Shown here: piece after piece, positions 55,416 through 63,930 of the stretch
How positions within the stretch are numbered: position 1 is the stretch's first letter
How the letters are laid out: the number at the start of each line of letters is the position of its first letter
Assembly (NCBI RefSeq): GCF_003116815.1
Contig: NZ_QDKQ01000034.1
Location: 1 to 64,000, forward strand
Length of the DNA: 64,000 bases
Reading direction: 5' to 3'
Origin: Caulobacter endophyticus
GTDB lineage: Bacteria > Pseudomonadota > Alphaproteobacteria > Caulobacterales > Caulobacteraceae
The notes under the pieces: model-generated
Told to the model about the DNA's origin: nothing
Seen by the model: the letters and a program-made list of their open reading frames with translations, nothing else
Databases searched by the model: none
Position numbers and translations under genes: made by a program

Positions 55416-56177
55416 ATGAAGAAGACGCCCTGGCATGTTCGAGCCTGGGCGACGGGGGCGTCGTTGGTCATCAACGGCGCCCTCGGGCTTGCCGTCGTCC
55501 AGTGGGAGCAGAGGCCCGTCCTCGCGCCCATGGACGACGCGGCCATGCTGATCTCGCTCGGCGACCCGGCCCTCGACAGGGTCGACAACGCGACCTCGCC
55601 CGACGCCAAGCCGGCCCCGACGCCACAGACCGAACCCGCGCCGCCGCAGCCGTCACAGCCGGAGAAACCCGCGCCCAAGCCTCTGCCGCCGCGTCCCGAC
55701 GGCTGGCTGGCCCAGGCCGCGGCCACGCCGCCCTCCCCCGCTCCACCTTCGGAAGCCCCGCCGCGCCCGACGCCGCCCGCCGCGAGCCAGGCCGCCGTGC
55801 CCGCCGCCGCCCGGGCCATGGACACTTCGGCCGCCAAGCCGCCCGCCGGCCGTCGCGACGCCGACAGCGTGCAGGCCACGGCCGGTTCCAGCACCGCCTA
55901 CGCGGCCCGCGTCCGCGCCTGGCTGGAAAGCCACAAGACCTATCCCAAGGCCGCCCGCATGCGAAAACAGCAGGGCACCGTCCAGGTGACCTTCGTCCTC
56001 GACCGCGCCGGCCACGTGCTGGACTGCCGCCTGACCGGCCCCACGGGCCATGCCCTCCTCGACGCCGAGGTCCGCGCCATGGTCGCCCGGGCGGACCCGT
56101 TCCCGGCGCCGCCGCACACGATCAAGGGCGACCGGATCGAGATGGACGCGCCGGTGGAGTTTTCGCTGAGGAACTAG
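55416..56177 (+). CDS. tonB: Energy transducer TonB
   Basis: 253 aa. One N-terminal anchor (about 9-29, ATGASLVINGALGLAVVQW), a long Pro/Ala/Lys-rich periplasmic spacer (about 55-165) and a C-terminal TonB domain (about 170-253): YPKAARMRKQQGTVQVTFVL, GHALLDAEVRAMVARADPFP. It couples the proton-motive force to receptors. Starting two bases after the receptor stop and sharing its Fur box, it is likely dedicated to that receptor. Confidence 0.95.
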   Translation: MKKTPWHVRAWATGASLVINGALGLAVVQWEQRPVLAPMDDAAMLISLGDPALDRVDNATSPDAKPAPTPQTEPAPPQPSQPEKPAPKPLPPRPDGWLAQAAATPPSPAPPSEAPPRPTPPAASQAAVPAAARAMDTSAAKPPAGRRDADSVQATAGSSTAYAARVRAWLESHKTYPKAARMRKQQGTVQVTFVLDRAGHVLDCRLTGPTGHALLDAEVRAMVARADPFPAPPHTIKGDRIEMDAPVEFSLRN

Positions 56178-56202
56178 TCCCTCTCCCCTTGCGAGAGAAG
56201 GA

Positions 56203-59052
56203 TCAGTTCGCCCGCGCCCCCTCCGACGGCCCCAGATAACTCGCCGGAACCACGCCCCGCGAGATCACCAGCCGCTGGAACACCACGCCCGGATCCATCC
56301 GCCACAGCCGCACCCGATGCACGCCCGCCGAGGGAACAGCCAACGAAGTCGTCAGTGCACGGACATTATCCGCAACCACCTTGTCCCAGGCCTTCTCGGA
56401 CGAGTCCGGGATGGTGCTGACCACCACCGGCGGTGCATCGTCGATCGATAAGGCGAAGCGAGGGCCGCTCCCGCCGGTGACGTCCAGGCCCGGCGAGACC
56501 AGCACGGTCAGCTCGACCGGCCCGGCCTTCTCGAAGTCGACCAGATATTCCAGCATCGCCCCCTTGCCCGGCGCGCTCGACGGCGCCGTGGTCGGATAGG
56601 CGGCCACGCCCGAAAGCGTGCGGCCCAGGTTGGGAATGACCGTCCAGGCAACGCCATCAGCGGCCGTCGCCCTGGCGTGATGCTCGGCCTCGATGGCCAA
56701 CGGCTGTCCCGCCTCGACGAAGGCGCCCCGGGCCGGCTTGCGGGCCGGATTGTCGACCACCGCCGTCAACACCACCTCGCGGCCGTCGCCGACGATCCGC
56801 ACCGGAACCCGGCTTAGTCCCTTGGGCGCCCGCGCCCAGTCGACCGACAGCGCGACCCGCGTGTCCGCGCCCGACGACGTCAGGGCGGTCTTCAGCCAGG
56901 GCGCGCCCGTCTTCACCGCGAAATCGGGGCTGGCCGCGCCGCGCGCGAAGACATCGATCCAGCGGCTCTGCGCGCCCCAGCGGTGCAGCCGCGGCAACGT
57001 CGCCTCGCCCTCGCCCACCGGAGCCTCGCGCCCTTCGACGGCGACGCCGAAGCCTTCCCTGGCCGGTGCGCTCGCCAGCGCGGGCAGGACGTTCGCCTCC
57101 GGCTGCTGCCAGCCGGTGTAGCCGATATGGGTCTGGCTCATCATGTGGCGCCACTTGCCGCCGGCCAGGTCCTCGTGGAACTGGCGGGTCAGCTCGACGT
57201 CGCGGGCGAACAAGGCCCGGGCCTTGTCGGCCTCGGCGGCGGCCGACGACCGCCCCTGCGCCGCATGGAGCCGGTTGCGGCCAACGGCGATGTAGAGCCG
57301 GGTGTGGTTTGCGCTGGCCATGATCGGAAACCAGACCAGTTGGAAGAAGGCGTCCTCCTGGGACTTGGGCAGCGCCTTGCGCATCGCGTCCGCGCGACGC
57401 TCAAGCTCGGCCCATTCGGCCTCCACACGCTCGGCCTCGCCGAAATTGACCAGGCTGAAGGTCGCCCCATCGATCAGCTCGGGCTTCCGCCGGGCGTTCA
57501 GCCGGGTGTAGCCGTCCAGCAGCGCCGCGATCTCGCCCGCATGCTCGGGGCCGAACTGCGCGGCCGCCCAGTCGCGGGTGTAGGTCGACAGCTTCCCGAC
57601 CGGCATGGCGCCCGGGTTCCAGGCCAGGTCGAGGAAGAACTCTGTCGGCAGCTCCATCGGCTTGAGGTCGCCGACATTGACGATCCACAGCCGGTCGGCG
57701 CCGTGGTCGTCGGCGCGCTTCATCTGCTCCCAGGTGCGTTCGATCTGGTTGGTGTTGAGCCACTTGTAGTTCCGCGGCCCGCCCACATAGTCGAAGTGGT
57801 AGTAGACGCCGTAGCCGCCCGGCCGCGTCTCGCCGGGTTTGGGCAGCCTGCGGATGTTGCCCCAGTTGTCGTCGGCGAACAGCAGGGTCACGTCGTCGGG
57901 CACGCGCATCCCGGCGTCGTAATAGTCCTGCACCTCCTTGTAGAGCGCCCAGACCTGCGGGGTCGCCGACGGGTCCTTGCCAGTGACCTCGCCGATGATC
58001 TTGCGCTGGTCGGCGACGATCGTCTCCAAGAGCTGGGTGGCGGTGCCCTGCGTCATCGGCTCGTCGCCGTCGCCGCGCATGCCGACGGTGACCAGGCTTT
58101 CGTTGGCGCCCATCCGCTCGACGCCCTCGCGCCAGAAGCGGCGCAGGGCGTCAGGGTTCTTCGAATAGTCCCACGGCCCCTGGCCATGGCGCTCCCACTC
58201 CACGTGGGCCCGCATCATCGGCTCGTGGTGCGAGGTTCCGATCACCACGCCCATCTCGTCGGCCAGCACCGCGTTCAGCGGGTCGTCGTCATAAAGCGCC
58301 TTGCCCCACATGGCCGGCCACAGATAGTCGCCCTTCAGCCGCAGCACGAGCTCGTAGACCCGCTCGTAGAAGGCGTGGTTGAAGCCGCCGAACGTGGCGT
58401 TGGCCCAGCCGTAGAGGGCCGGGTTCTCGTCATTGAGGAAGATGCCGCGGTACTTGACCTTCGGCGCCTGCAGGTTGGCGCCGGGCGCCACCGACAGATC
58501 GCGGCGCACCGGCACGGGCACGTCGGCCCACCAGGTCCAGGGCGAGACGCCTGCCCGTTCGGCCAGATCGTAGGCGCCGAAGATCGTCCCGCGCTTGTCG
58601 GCGCCGGCGATGACTAGGGCGCGGGCGACGCCGGGGCGCGGGTTCTCGACCACCTGCTGGACGAAGCCCTCCCAGCGGCCTTTCAGCGCCGAGACGTCCA
58701 GCCTGCCCGAGGCGACCAAGGCGTCGATCTGCGCGCTCTTGCCCAATGTGCCGACAATGACCACGGGCGCGTCCTTGGGCGGCTGCCCGCCGCCCGCCAG
58801 CTTGGACAGGTCGCCGCGCAGGCCTTGCACCGCGCGCAGCACGCCCGGCCAGTCGGTCACGTCGGCCTCGACCCGCGCGGGCTTGCCACCCTGGATCAGC
58901 GAAAAGCCGCCAGCCACGGGCCTTTCGGAAACGGCCGCCGGCTCGGCCGAACGCGCGGCGGTGGGCGCCGCCAGCGCCGCCGCGGCCGCCACGGCTGCGG
59001 CCAGCGCCAGGGCCGAGACGGCGGTGCGCAGGCCCGTGACGCCCTTGCTCAC
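56203..59052 (-). CDS. Alpha-glucuronidase, GH115
   Basis: 949 aa from GTG 59052, overlapping the preceding stop by 4 bases. Signal peptide about 1-35. GH115 features: VIVGTLGKSAQIDALV (N-domain), GIFLNDENPALYGWANATFG, LKGDYLWPAMWGKALYDDDP, GTSHHEPMMRAHVEWERHG, LFADDNWGNIRRLP, YYHFDYVGGPRNYKWLNTNQ. The C-terminal beta domains (about 690-949) include EAEHHARATAADGVAW. GH115 removes 4-O-methylglucuronate from internal as well as terminal xylose, complementing GH67. Third gene of the GH3-esterase-GH115 operon. Confidence 0.95.
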   Translation of the reverse strand: MSKGVTGLRTAVSALALAAAVAAAAALAAPTAARSAEPAAVSERPVAGGFSLIQGGKPARVEADVTDWPGVLRAVQGLRGDLSKLAGGGQPPKDAPVVIVGTLGKSAQIDALVASGRLDVSALKGRWEGFVQQVVENPRPGVARALVIAGADKRGTIFGAYDLAERAGVSPWTWWADVPVPVRRDLSVAPGANLQAPKVKYRGIFLNDENPALYGWANATFGGFNHAFYERVYELVLRLKGDYLWPAMWGKALYDDDPLNAVLADEMGVVIGTSHHEPMMRAHVEWERHGQGPWDYSKNPDALRRFWREGVERMGANESLVTVGMRGDGDEPMTQGTATQLLETIVADQRKIIGEVTGKDPSATPQVWALYKEVQDYYDAGMRVPDDVTLLFADDNWGNIRRLPKPGETRPGGYGVYYHFDYVGGPRNYKWLNTNQIERTWEQMKRADDHGADRLWIVNVGDLKPMELPTEFFLDLAWNPGAMPVGKLSTYTRDWAAAQFGPEHAGEIAALLDGYTRLNARRKPELIDGATFSLVNFGEAERVEAEWAELERRADAMRKALPKSQEDAFFQLVWFPIMASANHTRLYIAVGRNRLHAAQGRSSAAAEADKARALFARDVELTRQFHEDLAGGKWRHMMSQTHIGYTGWQQPEANVLPALASAPAREGFGVAVEGREAPVGEGEATLPRLHRWGAQSRWIDVFARGAASPDFAVKTGAPWLKTALTSSGADTRVALSVDWARAPKGLSRVPVRIVGDGREVVLTAVVDNPARKPARGAFVEAGQPLAIEAEHHARATAADGVAWTVIPNLGRTLSGVAAYPTTAPSSAPGKGAMLEYLVDFEKAGPVELTVLVSPGLDVTGGSGPRFALSIDDAPPVVVSTIPDSSEKAWDKVVADNVRALTTSLAVPSAGVHRVRLWRMDPGVVFQRLVISRGVVPASYLGPSEGARAN

Positions 59053-60968
59053 GGGGCCACCACGATCTCGAACGGCCCCACCGGCAGGCCGGCCATGTCG
59101 AACACATTGAAGGTCGGCGCGTCGGCCCAGGCTAACCGCGCCTTGGTCGGGTTCAGGCCGGCGGGGATGGCGATCACCGCCTTGTCGCCCTCGACCTGGG
59201 CGTCGGCGAAGCGGCAGGCGGCCGCGTCGCACAGCTCGAAGCCGATGGCCTTGTCGGAGCCCCGCGTCGCCAGGCGCTCGGCCACCTGCTCGAAGCGGAC
59301 CTCGACCGTATCGCCGATGCGACGCGCCGAGACCGGCGACGGACCGGTGGTCACCGCCTGGCCCGCCAGGCGGCGCGCGCCCCGGGCCAGGCGCTTGCCG
59401 ACGTCCTGCTTGTTGGTCGGGTGGATATCGGACGGGTCGCCGATGTCTGTGATGACGGCCAGGGCCGCGTGACCGTCCTTGGCGACGGCCAGGCGCTGGG
59501 CCTCGCGCACCTGGGCCCACCAGGAGTCTTCGGGCGCCAGCTGCGGCTTGCCGTAGTTGGCCAGTTGCACGACCAGGGCCGGCATGTCGGCCGCCTGTCC
59601 CGTGCGGCGCTCGGCCAGCAGTTCGCGCAGCAGCGCCTGGTAGGTCTGCGGTCGACCGGTGTTGCTCTCGCCCTGGTACCAGGCGAAGCCCTTGAAGGCG
59701 TAAGGCCCCATCGGCGCCAGCATGCCGTTGTAAAGCGTAGAGACGCCCGACAGCGTGTCCCATGGCGCACGCGGCGGCTCGCCGGTTTCCTTCGGCTCCA
59801 CCTGATAGCGCCAGGTCGTCAGCGGGATCCGCGTCCCGTCGGCCAGCACCAGGGCGCGGGCGGCCTCGCCGTACAGGCCGCCGTTGGCGTAGGTGTCGAG
59901 CGCCGAGACGACGATGCGATTGGCGCCGGCCTTCAGCGTCCCGGCCGCCACTGGATAGACCCGCACCGTGCCCGCCCCCGAGGTCGAGCCGACCCCGACG
60001 CCGTTGACGAAGGTGGTGTCGACCTCGTCGACCATGCCGATCTCGAGGCTGGCCGCGCCTTTCGCCTGCGCCGCCGTCAGGGTGACCGACGCATCGAACC
60101 AGACCATGCCGTTGAAGTCGGCCAGGACCGGCACGCCCCAGCTTTCCCAGACGCCCAGCCCCTGAGGCGCGGGGGTCCAGACGCCGTCGCCAGCCCACGG
60201 CCCGCCGGCCGCGCCGTTGTGGCGCAGGCTCCACCAGGCCTTGATCGTCTCGCCCCAGCGGCGGTCCGCGGCCGGACGGTCTTTCAGCGACAGCTGCAGA
60301 GTGGCGATGTCGTTGTCGTAGTCGCCGGCCCTGCGCAGGGCGGCCGGGCTGAGCCAGGCCTCGATAGCCGAACCGCCCCACGAGGCGTGGACGAGGCCCA
60401 GCGGCGTCTTGTCGGTCTTCCGCAGTTCGCGGGCCATGTAGTAGCAGGCGGCCGAGAACGACCCGACGGCGTCGGGCCTGGCCGCCTTCCACGAGGGAGC
60501 TTTCAGGAACTCGGCGCGCGGCGAGCGGCTGTCGGCGTGGTCGACATAGGCCATGCGCAGGCCGTCGTCATTGGCCGACCGGATCTCCGACCAGCTGTTG
60601 TTGCCGCGCTCGACCGGCAGTTCCATGTTCGACTGGCCCGAACACAGCCACACGTCGCCGACCAGCACGTCGCTGACGGTCTGCACGGCGCCCGAGGCCG
60701 CCTTGGCCTCCAGCGTGTAAGGCCCGCCGGCCGTCATCGCCGGCAGGTCGACGCGCCAGGCGCCGTCCACGCCCGCCTTTGCCGTGGCGCTCCTGCCGCC
60801 GAGGGTGACGGTCACCGCTTCGCCGGGCCTGGCCGCGCCGAACACCGGCACAGGCCGGTCGCGCTGCACCACCGCATGATCGGCGAACAGGCCGTTGAGC
60901 AGCGGTCCCTGCGCGGCGGCGGGCGTGGCTATCAAGGCGGCCAGCAGGATCGGCGCGACGCGGCGCAT
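59049..60968 (-). CDS. SGNH-type acetylesterase (sialate O-acetylesterase-like, probably acetylxylan esterase)
   Basis: 639 aa from ATG 60968 (GGGAG eight bases upstream). Signal peptide 1-19. Catalytic Ser in GDVWLCSGQSNMELP, a second family block AWYQGESNTGRP, and the Asp/His block DIGDPSDIHPTNKQDVGKRL. A beta-sandwich module interrupts the SGNH domain (about 270-390, ASLEIGMVDEVDTTFVNGVG). In this operon it most plausibly removes acetyl groups from glucuronoxylan so that GH115 and GH3 can act. Confidence 0.92.
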   Translation of the reverse strand: MRRVAPILLAALIATPAAAQGPLLNGLFADHAVVQRDRPVPVFGAARPGEAVTVTLGGRSATAKAGVDGAWRVDLPAMTAGGPYTLEAKAASGAVQTVSDVLVGDVWLCSGQSNMELPVERGNNSWSEIRSANDDGLRMAYVDHADSRSPRAEFLKAPSWKAARPDAVGSFSAACYYMARELRKTDKTPLGLVHASWGGSAIEAWLSPAALRRAGDYDNDIATLQLSLKDRPAADRRWGETIKAWWSLRHNGAAGGPWAGDGVWTPAPQGLGVWESWGVPVLADFNGMVWFDASVTLTAAQAKGAASLEIGMVDEVDTTFVNGVGVGSTSGAGTVRVYPVAAGTLKAGANRIVVSALDTYANGGLYGEAARALVLADGTRIPLTTWRYQVEPKETGEPPRAPWDTLSGVSTLYNGMLAPMGPYAFKGFAWYQGESNTGRPQTYQALLRELLAERRTGQAADMPALVVQLANYGKPQLAPEDSWWAQVREAQRLAVAKDGHAALAVITDIGDPSDIHPTNKQDVGKRLARGARRLAGQAVTTGPSPVSARRIGDTVEVRFEQVAERLATRGSDKAIGFELCDAAACRFADAQVEGDKAVIAIPAGLNPTKARLAWADAPTFNVFDMAGLPVGPFEIVVAP

Positions 60969-60990
60969 GTCAGTCACTCCCTAGCTCCAG

Positions 60991-61117
60991 ATCCTCCCCC
61001 TCTGGGAGAGGTGGCCCAGCGGGCCGGAGGGGGGCCGTTTTCAGCTTCCAAGGTCTTTGCCGACCTCGCAACGACTTCCCCCTCGGTCGCTTCGCGACAG
61101 CTCCCCCTTCAGGGGGC
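60991..61117. repeat. Palindromic repeat, family B (degenerate copy) between GH3 and esterase genes
   Basis: Starts CCTCCCCCTCTGGGAGAGGTG and ends with ACTTCCCCCTCGGTCGCTTC, CTCCCCCTTCAGGGGG, matching the right half of 29323-29439. The long centre (GGCCGTTTTCAGCTTCC...) differs. Confidence 0.7.
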
Positions 61118-61123
61118 GCATCG

Positions 61124-63535
61124 CTAAGCCACCGTCAGCTTCGCCGACTTCAGATCCACCGAGTTCGGCCCGACCAGGATCGAGAAATCACCCGGCTCGA
61201 CCACGCGCTTCATCTCGAGGTTCCACATCCACAGATCCGACGGCTTCACCTCGAAGGTCACCGTCTTCTTCTCGCCGGGGGCCAGGGTGACGCGCTTGAA
61301 GTGCTTCAGCTCCAGCACCGGACGGGTCACCGAGGCGGCCTCGTCGTGGACGTAGAGCTGCACCACCTCGTCGCCGGCGACCTTGCCGGTGTTGGTCACC
61401 TCGACCGACACCGTCGTGCTCTCGCCCTGGCCGATCCGGGCCTTGGAAAGACGCGGGCCCGAGATGTCGAAGCTGGTGTAGGACAGGCCGAAACCGAACG
61501 GATAGAGCGGGCTGGTGGCGCGGTCGAACAGATAGCCGCGGCGGGCCGTGGGCTTGCGGTTGTAGTAGATCGGCAGTTGGCCCACATCGCGGGCGATGCT
61601 GACCGGCAGCTTGCCGCCCGGATTGGCCCGGCCGAACAGCACGTCGGCGGCGGCGTTGCCGGTCTCCTGGCCCAGGTACCAGCCCTCGACGAGGGCGTCG
61701 GCCTTCTCGGCCAGCAGGTTCACCGACAGCGGACGGCCGTTCAGCAGCAGCACCACGGTGGGCTTGCCCAGGGCGAAGATGGCGCGCGCCAGGTCGTTCT
61801 GCTGGCCGACCAGATCCAGGTCGTCGCGGTCGCCCAGATGGTTGTCGGCCCAGGCCTCGCGGCTGGTCTGCTCGTTGTCGCCCAGCACCATGACCACGAC
61901 GTCGGCCTTTTTGGCCACCTCGACGGCCTCGGCGATCAGTCTGGCGTTCACGGCCGGGTCGACCAGCTTGACCTCGTCGGCGGCCCAGACGCGCTTTTCG
62001 GTGATCCGCACGGCCTCGGCATAGTCCAGGGCGAAGCCCTGCGCCTTGGCCTCGGCGGTCAGGCCCTCCAGCACCGAGACCACGTGGCGAGGCTCGTCGG
62101 AATAGCCGCCGATCGGGGTGTCCTTGGCGTGCGTGCCAAGCAGGGCCAGGCGCTTGATCTTCTTGCCGTCCAGCGGCAGCAGGCCCTTGTCGTTCTTCAG
62201 CAGCACCACCGCCTTGCGGGCGGCCTCGCGCGCCAGGGCGACGGCTTGCGGCGTGGCGGTCTTGGCGTCGGCGGCCTTTTCATCCGCATACGGATTTTCG
62301 AACAGCCCGCCCTCGAACTTGATCTTCAGCACCCGCGCCACGGCGGCGTCGACGGCGGCCTCGGGGATGCGCCCCGAGCGCACCAGTTGGGGCAGCAGCA
62401 CATAGGCCTCGCCGTCAGGCAGCTCGACGTCGACGCCGGCGTTCATCGCCATCACCGCCGTGTCGGCCAGCTGGTCGGTCAGCTTGTGGCGGGTGATGAT
62501 CTCCTTGATGGCGAAGTAGTCGCTCATCGTCGCGCCCTCGAAGCCCCACTCGCCGCGCAGGATGTCGGTCAGCAGCCAGCGGTTGGCGTGCGAGGGCACC
62601 CCGTCGATCTCGTTGTAGCTGGGCATGACCGAGCGCACGGGCAGCTCCTTCACCGCCCGTTCGAACGGCGGGAAGAAGTTCTCGCGCAGGGTGCGCTCGG
62701 CGATCTGGGCGGGGCCCACATTGGTGCCGTTCTCGGGCTGGCCGTGGCCGGTCATGTGCTTGAGGGTGACGAACACCTTGTCGGGCGCTAGCGGCAGGGT
62801 CTTGCCCTGGAAGCCGCGGATGGCGGCCAGGCCCATCTCGGCGCAGACGTGCGGGTCTTCGCCATAGGTCTCCTCGATGCGGCCCCAGCGCGGGTCGCGG
62901 GCCACGTCGACCACGGGGGCGAGCGCGATGTTGGAGCCCCGGGCGCGCATCTCCCTGGCGGCGACGGAGAACACCTGCTCGACGAGGTCCGGATCGAAGG
63001 TCGAGGCCAGGGCGATCGATTGCGGGAAGCTGGTCGCATCGCGCGCGACGTAGCCGTGCAGGGCCTCGTCGTGCATCAGCATCGGGATGCCAAGGCGCGT
63101 GCTTTCCATCGCCCACTTCTGGGCGGCGTTGACGTAGCGGGCGGTCTGCGGGGCGTTGCGGCCCACCGAACCGTCCTCGGCCCCGGCGGCGGCGTTGACC
63201 TCTGTCGCGGGCTTGAGACCCCGGCGATCGGTCGGCCGCGAAATCTGGCCAAGGCCGTTGGGAAAATTCTTGCTGGCCGTCTCGGGCGAGAAGTCGCCGC
63301 CCGGAGTCTGGATCGCCGCCTTGGTCAGCCAGATGCCGATCAGCTGGGCGGCCTTCTCCTCCAGGGTCATCCGCGACAGCAGGTCCTTGACCCGCGCGTC
63401 CACCGGCTGGGAAGCATCCTTGTAGAGCGCCTTGCCACCCGCCGCCTTCGGCGCGGCGCGGACCACGGGGGCCATGGCGGCGCCGAGAGCGGCCAAGCTT
63501 ACGCCCAGCGTGCGGCGAGTCAGGGTGGTGGTCAT
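61124..63535 (-). CDS. GH3 beta-glycosidase (beta-glucosidase/beta-xylosidase)
   Basis: 803 aa from ATG 63535. Tat-like signal (TLTRRTLGVSLAALGAAMAPVVRA). GH3 N-domain: LMHDEALHGYVARDATSFPQ, APVVDVARDPRWGRIEETYG, VFVTLKHMTGHGQPENGTNV; nucleophile Asp339 in ATMSDYFAI. The C-domain has VMVLGDNEQTSREAWADN (likely acid/base Glu) and an FnIII-like tail (VEVTNTGKVAGDEVVQLYV). In this setting it probably cleaves xylose units from xylo-oligosaccharides, though glucosidase activity cannot be excluded. First gene of the operon; its promoter carries a GntR-type operator and an ACCGGT dyad. Confidence 0.93.
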   Translation of the reverse strand: MTTTLTRRTLGVSLAALGAAMAPVVRAAPKAAGGKALYKDASQPVDARVKDLLSRMTLEEKAAQLIGIWLTKAAIQTPGGDFSPETASKNFPNGLGQISRPTDRRGLKPATEVNAAAGAEDGSVGRNAPQTARYVNAAQKWAMESTRLGIPMLMHDEALHGYVARDATSFPQSIALASTFDPDLVEQVFSVAAREMRARGSNIALAPVVDVARDPRWGRIEETYGEDPHVCAEMGLAAIRGFQGKTLPLAPDKVFVTLKHMTGHGQPENGTNVGPAQIAERTLRENFFPPFERAVKELPVRSVMPSYNEIDGVPSHANRWLLTDILRGEWGFEGATMSDYFAIKEIITRHKLTDQLADTAVMAMNAGVDVELPDGEAYVLLPQLVRSGRIPEAAVDAAVARVLKIKFEGGLFENPYADEKAADAKTATPQAVALAREAARKAVVLLKNDKGLLPLDGKKIKRLALLGTHAKDTPIGGYSDEPRHVVSVLEGLTAEAKAQGFALDYAEAVRITEKRVWAADEVKLVDPAVNARLIAEAVEVAKKADVVVMVLGDNEQTSREAWADNHLGDRDDLDLVGQQNDLARAIFALGKPTVVLLLNGRPLSVNLLAEKADALVEGWYLGQETGNAAADVLFGRANPGGKLPVSIARDVGQLPIYYNRKPTARRGYLFDRATSPLYPFGFGLSYTSFDISGPRLSKARIGQGESTTVSVEVTNTGKVAGDEVVQLYVHDEAASVTRPVLELKHFKRVTLAPGEKKTVTFEVKPSDLWMWNLEMKRVVEPGDFSILVGPNSVDLKSAKLTVA

Positions 63536-63600
63536 CCTTGCGTTTCCCCAGCGTCTGTCACGGCGGCTTCGCGCCGTCTTGCCTGACACTATGGGAGAGC

Positions 63601-63612
63601 TTGTCAGACCAC
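63601..63612. promoter_or_regulatory. FadR/UxuR-type operator upstream of GH3
   Basis: TTGTCAGACCAC contains TTGTCAGACCA, identical to the site before gntR and sharing GTCAGACCA with the GH67/manD palindrome. On the minus strand it lies in the 17-base spacer between TTGAGT and CATAGT, a plausible promoter. Confidence 0.65.
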
Positions 63613-63621
63613 TCAAGCCCT

Positions 63622-63633
63622 AATGTTACCGGT
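63622..63633. promoter_or_regulatory. ACCGGT dyad upstream of GH3
   Basis: AATGTTACCGGT shares AATGnnACCGGT with the tandem repeats at 16535-16569 and continues as a dyad (GTTACCGGTCAC). It could be a LacI-type operator. Confidence 0.4.
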
Positions 63634-63642
63634 CACTTTCGT

Positions 63643-63930
63643 TTACTTCACCGGGGCCGTAGAAAGGCGCAAGCCGAGCGCGCTCACCACCTTCAGCACG
63701 GTGTCGAAACGCGGATTGCCCTCGGCCGCCAGCGCTTTGTAGAGGCTTTGACGCCCCAACCCCGCCGCCTCGGCCACCTCGGTCATGCCCTTGGCCCGCG
63801 CCAGAACGCCCAGCGCATCGGCGATGAAGGCCGCGTCGCCGGTGGCCAGGGCCTCGTCCAGATAGGCGGCGGCTGCCTCGGGGGTTTCGACATAGACCGC
63901 CGGATCGAACGGCTGGGTTTCGATGCTCAT
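63643..63930 (-). CDS. Addiction-module antidote (HigA-like HTH protein)
   Basis: 95 aa. Starts MSIETQPFDPAVYVETPEAA, the typical N-terminus of this antidote family, then an XRE-type HTH (about 48-80, GMTEVAEAAGLGRQSLYKAL, AEGNPRFDTVLKVVSALGL). It neutralises the toxin encoded just upstream on the same strand and represses their promoter. ATG 63930 overlaps the toxin stop (ATGA). Confidence 0.92.
   Translation of the reverse strand: MSIETQPFDPAVYVETPEAAAAYLDEALATGDAAFIADALGVLARAKGMTEVAEAAGLGRQSLYKALAAEGNPRFDTVLKVVSALGLRLSTAPVK

Noticed and set aside
59053-60492. Extension of the GH115 reading frame upstream over the esterase
   Set aside because: GTG 59052 overlaps the esterase stop by four bases and begins a signal peptide; the upstream part is antisense-like low-complexity sequence in another frame of the esterase gene.
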